A DNA stretch of 64,000 nucleotides from positions 228,988,532 through 229,052,531 of the forward strand of contig CM069432.1 in the NCBI GenBank assembly GCA_035610365.1, in the 5' to 3' direction. Each line of letters starts with the position of its first letter. Within the stretch, counting starts at the first letter, position 1. This document shows positions 56,670 through 64,000 of the stretch, in pieces. Position numbers and translations under genes: made by a program. The notes beneath the pieces were generated by a model. It ran no database searches and was not told where the DNA came from. It saw only the letters and a list, made by a program, of their open reading frames with translations. Source of the DNA: Aquatica leii. Taxonomy: Eukaryota; Arthropoda; Insecta; Coleoptera; Lampyridae.

Positions 56670-57415
56670 TCAGGAGAAGTTGTTTTGCATAATTTTACGT
56701 TTTCAGGTCTCCTGCATTAGAAAAATGTATTTTTGATAAACAAATTTTGGGTGTCTGTGTGTGTGTTTGTCTGTCTGTGCGTGTAACGATAACTCTCGAA
56801 CCAACAGTTCTAGTAACTTGAAATTTAGTATAGAGCTGGCTTTTCATATTCTATTGGTTTTATCAAAAGATGGGTCTAAAAAGAAATCGGAAGTGGGTGT
56901 ATCCGCCATTTTTAACAGTTTTTCTTATATAATTTTATACGTATGTAAATTATTCGAATTATTTTTACAGTTTCTTATAGAGATATTTCTTCCTAACAAT
57001 TTATTCAATTAAAAAACGTTTCTAACGTTAACGTTTATTAGATATTTAATTTATAACTTAAAATAAATTCACAAATATAAATTCGAATCCTGTCTGCGAC
57101 AATTATCTTTAGAAAAAAATTTCAAATCTTGAAGGGAAAGCAAGATATGTTAAAAATAATAATTTTTACTGATTTACTAAAAGAGAAAGCAATATAGAGG
57201 CGCACAAATATAGGGGTTACTCAATATGACAACATAAGCTCAATTCGCCATATTTCGGTTATATCTGAATGAAACCAAACGTAAAAATTAAAAAAATTTA
57301 TAGCATGCTATGAAGTCAACACAAACGTGTACATATCACTTCAAAGTGGTTTTATGACAACATAAAAAAATATGTAGACATTCATCATTCCTTATAGGAA
57401 AGTCGTGTGGTGACC
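56670..57415 (-). repeat. Interspersed repeat, inverted copy
   Basis: Inverted and fuller copy of the repeat at 27518-28605. Shared words on the minus strand include TGGTCACCACACGAC, GCATGCTATAA, CAGACAGGATTC, ATGGCGGATACACCC and GCCAGCTC. It includes a (GT)n/GTCTGTCTGT tract at 56751-56785 absent or decayed in the others. The ORF at 56761-57012 falls within the repeat and has no known match. Confidence 0.75.
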
Positions 57416-57429
57416 AGTCACAGTGACAC

Positions 57430-60400
57430 ATAGCTAAAGTATTAGTTCCTACGACCCTCGAAAAGAAAACAAAATTCTTGCTAAGAATTTCCCCACTAGA
57501 TATAAATATATATTTTTTTTCATTCATTGGCTGTTTTATTTTATGTTTATTGCTCATGTCGATGAATGAATGAATGTTTGCTCAAATTTTTCATGCAGGT
57601 TTCTTACGTTATTTGTTTGTTTTTACATTTGTAATGTGATATATTGTACTAAATTATTTTTGATTCGTTGTTAAGTATTTACTAAAATAATTTGCAGTGG
57701 CCTGAAAAGTTCACATTTAGTGTTGAAAACGTCGCCGTGCAGAAAAATTGAATTGTTTTTGTGCTCCTCTTTGAACGAAAACGTGAATTATATTAATTGA
57801 AAGATAAATTAAAGAAACTTTAGCACTAATTGTCGTACTTTGTTTAATGTGTTATTTCTATTGTTATTAATAGCATTATATTATTGAAATGCAAAAATTA
57901 CAAAAATTCTATTTTTTTGTGTATATAAAATTAAGTTTTTTTTACAAACAGTTTTAATATCATATTTCTTATAGAAGTTAAGAAAAGCAGTGGTTTGAAA
58001 GCACGGCAAACTTATTTTAGAGAAAGTAGGTAACTTTTTTATCATATTTATTAAATTGTGTGTGTTAATTTTATTAAAATTATGTTGTCGTAGAAACAAT
58101 TTATAACAACAAAAACATGCATAATGTCAAGTAAACAAGCGTAAATTATTGTGTATAAAATGAATTCTTGAAAAATTCAGAGTTTGTATAAAGATTATTG
58201 TTTTCACGCAGACCTAAATTTATATAAAAAAAAAGAAAATGATAGAAATAAATTTCATACAAAGCATTTTATTGTTTAGAGTTAAAACATTTTAGCAGTT
58301 TTTTTTTTTAAATAGTTAAAAATTTACAACTTTATTAAATGAAAACAGGTATTTTTTATTACTCTACTAGATTACTTTTATGGTAATAAAATGCATTTCT
58401 GTAGCACCTATTCCTATACTTAAAATAAAAAAGAAAACGATAAATTATTCTTTTACTAATAGTGTCGAATTTGATTTTATATTTTGCATATTTGATAACT
58501 AGAAATAAAAATGTATGACAAAAAAACTAAAACAATATTAGTTGCTTTTTTTAATTATAATTATTAAATGTTTTTTGCACCTACATCATTTGGACGTAGA
58601 AACTATACTTTTTCTTTTAGGAATGTCTACATAATATATGTGTAATTTTGTCAAAAGTATTATAGAACGCAAAATAAATTTATCTGTATTTGGTTAATTA
58701 TAGACCATTAATTCTAATTAAATGTAGATAAAGCTCGTGGGTTGCTACATTATTATGAAAGATTAACTAGTTTAATAATTTCAATTACTAAATTTACAAG
58801 AATTTTTATTATTAACATCTTAAGTAGTCATATAATTCATTAAAAAAAAACATCGAAAACTTTGACATAAATATTTCATTTTAAATAACTACTAATAAAT
58901 TTAAAATTAATATGAAAACAATGTTTATTAAAAACACATTTTGATAAAAGTTGTTTAAACACTATTTTAAAAATTAAAATTATTTGGTAATACCTATGTT
59001 ATTTTTTAATTTTAGCTATAAGTTATAGTTCAAGTAATAAATAGAAAATCACAGAAAGTACAAAAGTAAATTACTTTCTTGCTTTAGATGTGTTAATTAA
59101 AATGTTACTCGATAACTACATTTTTATTATTAAGTATGAGTAAATGAGTAAAATGTACACTATTTTGGTAAATCAAAGTTTAAATCATAACGAAAACCAA
59201 AAAATTAATTGTTAATAATAATAAAAAGACAACTACTAAAATGTGCAAATATTTTTATCAGAAAAACAAACGTTTTTTAAATTATTTCAGATATAATGAT
59301 AAAAAATTTTAGTAAAAACTATACATTTTATAGTAATGTGTTTAAAAATAAACTTTAATGTTAAAGTAAAAAAAATTAGATAAAAGTTAATTATTACTGT
59401 TTCTTCATACCATTAACTTGCTCAGAACTTTAGCACTGTTTGAAATTTGTACATTTGCATTAAATTTGAAAATGATTTTAACAAAAAAAAAACAACTGCT
59501 ACAATTTTTGTATCAACAATAATTTTGTCATTTATTTTATCGCTGATAAAAGTAGGAAGATATTAGAAAAAACATAATAAAAAAGGGGTTTTCAAAAACA
59601 GCATAAATATTTTAAAATTTATATAACATTAAATGCCTTTTATTACTTGTGATATTATAAAGTACTTTGATCTTGTGAAGAAGTATGCAGGATGTATCAA
59701 ACTTCGTGTTAAGTACAGGGATCTCGCTTATTAATAGAGATAGAGAGTTGGTTAAATGAACAAAATGATCTTTAAGTTATACCTAAATAAATTCAAAAAA
59801 TAAAATATATCTACTTTATAAAGTTTCTGAAATGTGGCAGATAATAACAAAAATAGCGTTTTCGATTTTTACCTTTAAAATCGTAATTTGGGAGGTATTT
59901 AAAAACTGAAAAAACTTTCTTAAGGAAACTTTTTCTGTTCTTTCAGACAATGGCCATAAATTATCGTTATTATTATTACTTTATTTTATATCAATAACAA
60001 CTTTTGTTCTTCATATAATAGACATTTTAAAGTTTTATGCCAAAAGACAGAAAAAAAATCTTTATTTCAAAGATGTATGACACGTTCATAAAAAAATCAA
60101 AAATAAGTTTAAAATTTAAAACGTTTTGAGTGAAAATTCATTAAGTGTCAATAATGCTAATATCCGCGAACAACAAATAAATTTACAAATTAATAAATAA
60201 CCTAAATTTAACTACAATTAATGTTCACGTTGACGGCCTTGATTATTGTAAGTTAATTAACAAAATATTTAAGTAAAGTGAAGAAAAATAATATATAATT
60301 GAAATTTATTACGCTTTTGCGTTGGAATGTGCAAGCCAAGCTTAGTGCAATTTTTAAGTCAAAAACCATAAACCAAATAAAAATGAAAAGAAAATAAGCA

Positions 60401-61380
60401 GTGTGTATAATGCTAAAATTTCAAAAATAATAAACAGCGATAAAATTACTTTTCTATTAAAATCAAGATAACCTTTCTACTTCGATAACAGCTATAACAG
60501 AAGACAACAACGTATCATAGCACGTTTAAAATTTACGTCCGTAAATCCAAAATACCGTTGGAGCCAAATTCCTCATTTTCTTTCTAGCGTGATATTCACT
60601 GATGATGATTGCAAGTGTACCAACTTAATCATGTTTAATTGTCACCATAAAAATGTACGGTGAATTGAAAATCTACACAAACACAAAAAACGTTGAACAC
60701 ATGCACGTTTCGGGTTCGGGTTGGTTCATTTTCACATAGCGTTATAAATTTTTAGCATATCTCGTTTTTCTTTACTTGAAAAAGGCATAATCGAAATCAG
60801 AAAGAGACTGAATTAAACTTAGAAAATATGATTGCCTGTTTAGATTTTTAAAAAAAAATTGCCCATAATAATAATAATGTTTACTTTGATTGGTTTTGAG
60901 ATAGAAAATAAAAGTAAAATTTTAGAATTTCAATTTTTCAAAAAAATTATGAATCTTTCAGATGCGTTAATTTGTTCTAATTTAATTTTGTAGTTTTAGA
61001 AGTACAAATATAGTTATTATTTTTATTTGTATGTATTTATTTGTAATATTTGTATGTATTTTTTATTGTGTATTTATTTATAAAGTTTTAATCTAGTAAA
61101 AAAATATTTTAAAATTATTTGAACGTTTATAAGTATTTGATTTTTTAAAAATTATTTTGTGTTACTAGTGCGTTCATATCGTAGACTTATTCAGTTTTCT
61201 TACGAAGATGACGTCACATTGCACAGAATACAAAAAGGCCTTTGTTATCATCTTATGTCCGTTATACGAAACAACCTAAAAACCTTGTCATTGTAAGAAT
61301 TTCAAATTTAGCATTTTCTACATTACTAATGTTTTTTTTTTGAGTGTTAATTTATATTATGTCGCATGAAATAACGTATA
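57430..61380. other. No gene recognised
   Basis: Nearly 4 kb of very AT-rich sequence with homopolymer runs and no ORF above about 75 codons. No convincing TE end or RNA gene found. Confidence 0.5.
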
Positions 61381-61576
61381 TGCGGACATTCCCCTCCGAT
61401 CTGTCAATGTCAAAGTTGTCATTAATTTCGGTTCCAACTTAAACATTTATTTTCATATATTTTTTTACAAAGTTTAATATTGTTATTACGTTATTGTTGT
61501 TCGCCGTATTAAGTTGAGTGTATTGTGCTATTTTGCAAGTTTCCGTTGTTTTGTGTTGTTACCCGATTTACAAAAC

Positions 61577-62895
61577 ATGTCCGCAACCGCGGACATGTTG
61601 TTTCAAGCTTGTTCGTCGATGTCTCGACAAGAATTATTAAGTGCTATTGATGGCTTGAGAAAGCTGCTATCCAAACTTCCTGACGAGCCAACTCACTACC
61701 CTCCCGTTAGTACTGATGAAGAAGGTTTCCAACCAGTACGGAAAAAAAAAGAAAAAGAAGTCTCCTGTTTATCTTGAATCTCATATGAGTGCGGAAGACG
61801 ATACTATAAGTCAGGTTAGTTGTACCCCTGAATATCAAACGCCTTCTACTTCACAATTTACTCAAGTAACGAAAGCCAATGAAATACCGCCCGCAGATAT
61901 GTCTGATAAAAATACATCTAAAAATTGTAATCCGATCACCTACAAACGCAGCAACAACAAAGAGGATAACCACGTTCCCCCAATAATTCTAAGAGAAAAG
62001 TCGTTGTGGCCTTCAACTGCTGCACTTCTTGATTACCATAAGATTAATTTTACAATCGCCGTCAATGTTAATGATGGCATCAAAGTCACCCCTTCATCCG
62101 TTTCTGACTACCGTGCCATGATAAGTGTAATGGAACAGAAAAAAATCCCAAACCACACGTATGCATTTCCCAGCGACAAACTGTTGAAAGTTGTAATTAG
62201 AGGTGTTCCAGAAACTACTCCAACCGATTCGATTTTAAATGAACTAACAGCGCTTAATTTTACACCTACAAAAGTCATACAATTGCACAAAGCGAATAGT
62301 CCCTATGCCCCTATTTCTAGTGCTACTTCCAAGAGAACAGAGTTCTATATTTAACCTGACCCATTGTTGTAGAGTGGCTATCCAAGTAGAAACTCTAATT
62401 TCAGAGCGCCGATCGCACCAATGTTTCCACTGTCAACTACATGGGCATTCGCAATCGAAATGTACTGCTCCTTACCGCTGTGTAAAATGTGGTGATTTTC
62501 ACCCATCGTACACATGTACAAAAACACGAGATCTACCTGCTAAATGTGCCAATTGTGGGGGACAACCCCCTAATTATGGTCAATGCCCTGCTGCTACTAA
62601 ACGCACATCTTCCTTTGCAGTACAGAAACCTCCTGCTTGGAATAACCCTCAAATTACCTCTTCGACTTTATTTCCTCCTCTTCATTCTATCCAAGAAGTG
62701 CCTTTAGGTACTCAACAGTTACCAACTAACAATACAACGATTGACACATCATTCCCTCAGCCTAATAAACATGCACAAATTGCAAGAATTCTAGGTGACA
62801 TGTTAACTACTTTCAGTCGGTCCAACCGTACCAAAAATTCTACCTCAGCTTTTTTGTTGCAAACCCAACAGTTTCTGAAAATTACTTTGCAATAA
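61577..62895 (+). pseudogene. LINE ORF1 (Gag-like, CCHC knuckles)
   Basis: Starts at 61577 (MSATADMLFQACSSMSRQEL); an upstream in-frame ATG at 61514 is less likely. Frame shifts in the A-rich tract near 61745 and again near 62310. The middle frame includes a Ser/Thr-rich region and an RRM-like part (KVVIRGVPETTPTDSIL, about 62187). The last frame has three Cys/His knuckles: CFHCQLHGHSQSKC (about 62421), CVKCGDFHPSYTC (about 62481) and CANCGGQPPNYGQC (about 62547). This is the pre-knuckle plus CCHC architecture of Jockey-type ORF1 RNA-binding proteins, which package element RNA. It ends at 62895, seven bases before ORF2. Confidence 0.8.
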
Positions 62896-62901
62896 ACAAT
62901 T

Positions 62902-64000
62902 ATGGCAACTAAACCAAATATCACGTCCCTCAAGATATCTTTCTAGAACTGCAATAGCCTTCAGTACAAAACTACTGAACTTCAACATTTTCTTGAGCAG
63001 TACGAAATCGATGCTATACTTTTATCAGAAACTCACCTAATGCTTGCCATAATCCAAAAGTTTCTAATTATACTTTTTACCGTACTGACCGTGACAATAA
63101 AGGCGGTGGAACCGGTATTTATGTTAAAAAATCCCTTCAGCATTATCAACTTCCAAACCCTGCCTGTGATCATATAGAGTTAACCTCCATATTGCTTGAA
63201 ACTTCTGTCGGCAACATTAGTATAGTATCATGCTATAAACCACCTAAATCTCCAATGACTGACGACGATCTTGATCGCTTATTTCCAAACCATCAACCTT
63301 TAATCGCAGCAGGAGATTTTAACAGCAAACATATTGTATGGAATAGTCGTGTTTGCAATCCAAATGGCCGCAAACTACTTAATTATATAGATAACCATCC
63401 TCAATTATCAGTTATTGCACCAATTGAACCTACCTACTATCATGACACCTTCCGTCCGGACATCTTGGATATAGCAGTCTTTCAGAATATTCCACTTTTC
63501 CCTAACATTTACTCTATTCCTGAACTTAACTCAGACCACAACCCCGTTATAATGCATTTTTCAACGCTGACAACAGACCCTGCGCTCAGCCTACGTTCTT
63601 ACACCGATTGGGCTAGTTTTAATCAACTATTACTTGATCATCTTAGCCCAATCCCAATTATTGATTCGCAAAAATGCCTTGACGATAACATTAAGTTCTT
63701 TCAAACAGAAGTCATCAATTCTTATAAACTCGCTACCATCTCAACTCCTAACAAGTATTCAAATTCTCTTCCTATCGATATCACACAGTTAATTCGTCGC
63801 AAAAACCGAGCCAAACAGAAATATCAACAAACTCTTAACCCACAATATAAAAAGGATCTAAACAAATTACAATTCGAAGTACGTCTAGCTCTACATAACT
63901 ACAAAAACGAGTCTTGGGCATCTAAATTAGATTCTCTAAATCGTGACTCTCATTCATTTTGGCGCATGCAAAAAATTTTGCGTAACGTTTCTTCTCGACT
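62902..64000 (+). pseudogene. LINE ORF2, endonuclease part (truncated by window)
   Basis: ATG at 62902. The apurinic-type endonuclease is recognisable: NCNSLQYKTTELQHFL (preceded by TAG at 62944 where Trp is expected), AILLSETHL (catalytic Glu), a frameshift near 63040, then YRTDRDNKGGGTGIYVK, SCYKPPKSP, AAGDFNSKHIVWNS (catalytic Asp and Asn, about 63310), RPDILDIAV and ELNSDHNPV (catalytic SDH, about 63524). The frame then runs into the linker before the reverse transcriptase (SFWRMQKILRN) at the window edge. One nonsense codon and one frameshift make it inactive as read. Confidence 0.8.

Larger units (their letters stand above)
61400..64000 (+). mobile_element. Jockey-like non-LTR retrotransposon, 5' part
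   Basis: Two consecutive coding regions, ORF1 with three zinc knuckles and ORF2 starting with an endonuclease, in the layout of Jockey-clade LINEs. The element continues beyond the right edge of the window, so the reverse transcriptase is not visible. The 5' boundary is not sharp; a start near 61400 is inferred from the upstream extent of ORF1. Frameshifts and one nonsense codon indicate an inactive copy, but decay is light. Confidence 0.75.

Overview
The window is AT-rich, gene-poor eukaryotic DNA, almost certainly from an arthropod and most likely an insect. I found no intact host gene. Nearly everything recognisable is a transposable element (TE) or a decayed TE-like gene, and several sit nested inside each other. 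The order of insect cannot be fixed from the sequence. All family calls come from motifs read by eye; no search was run.

Left part (1-24.8 kb). Positions 1-1321 hold a broken MULE-like transposase. Then come two tandem copies (1322-5643 and 5644-10456) of a locus containing a dead Ty3/gypsy element with a tRNA-Trp-like primer site. The second copy carries a 587-bp PIF/Harbinger-like insertion encoding a MADF domain. At 12.1-13.0 kb is a pseudogene of a multicopy arthropod protein family. It is split by a Ty1/copia element (12993-24615), whose own 3' LTR is split by a minus-strand LTR element (17349-24524). That last element has almost identical 1.35-kb LTRs and a single 450-codon ORF that reads as Gag joined directly to an integrase zinc-binding domain, with no protease or reverse transcriptase.

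Middle (24.8-49 kb). There are copies of a 0.5-0.75 kb interspersed repeat, two pieces of another gypsy element separated by a pseudogene of a second multicopy family (itself split by an inverted-repeat insertion), and a Penelope-like terminal fragment at about 32.8 kb. A minus-strand Penelope-like element (PLE; reverse transcriptase at about 45.2-45.8 kb, GIY-YIG endonuclease at about 38.5-38.8 kb) is split by an IS630/mariner-type element (38917-45243). That element contains a hAT element (40329-44275), which contains a 140-bp MITE.

Right part (49-64 kb). A palindromic IS630-type MITE (49293-51097) is interrupted by the most notable feature: a tandem array of 330-bp units (50057-50899) flanked by an 11-bp target duplication. 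Each complete unit carries a hammerhead ribozyme core, the architecture of a metazoan retrozyme. PLE remnants, two with ribozyme-like cores on the minus strand, lie in the same window; PLEs are the presumed source of the machinery that moves retrozymes. A second IS630-type element (about 53.7-55.93 kb) and the 5' part of a Jockey-like LINE running off the right edge complete the picture.
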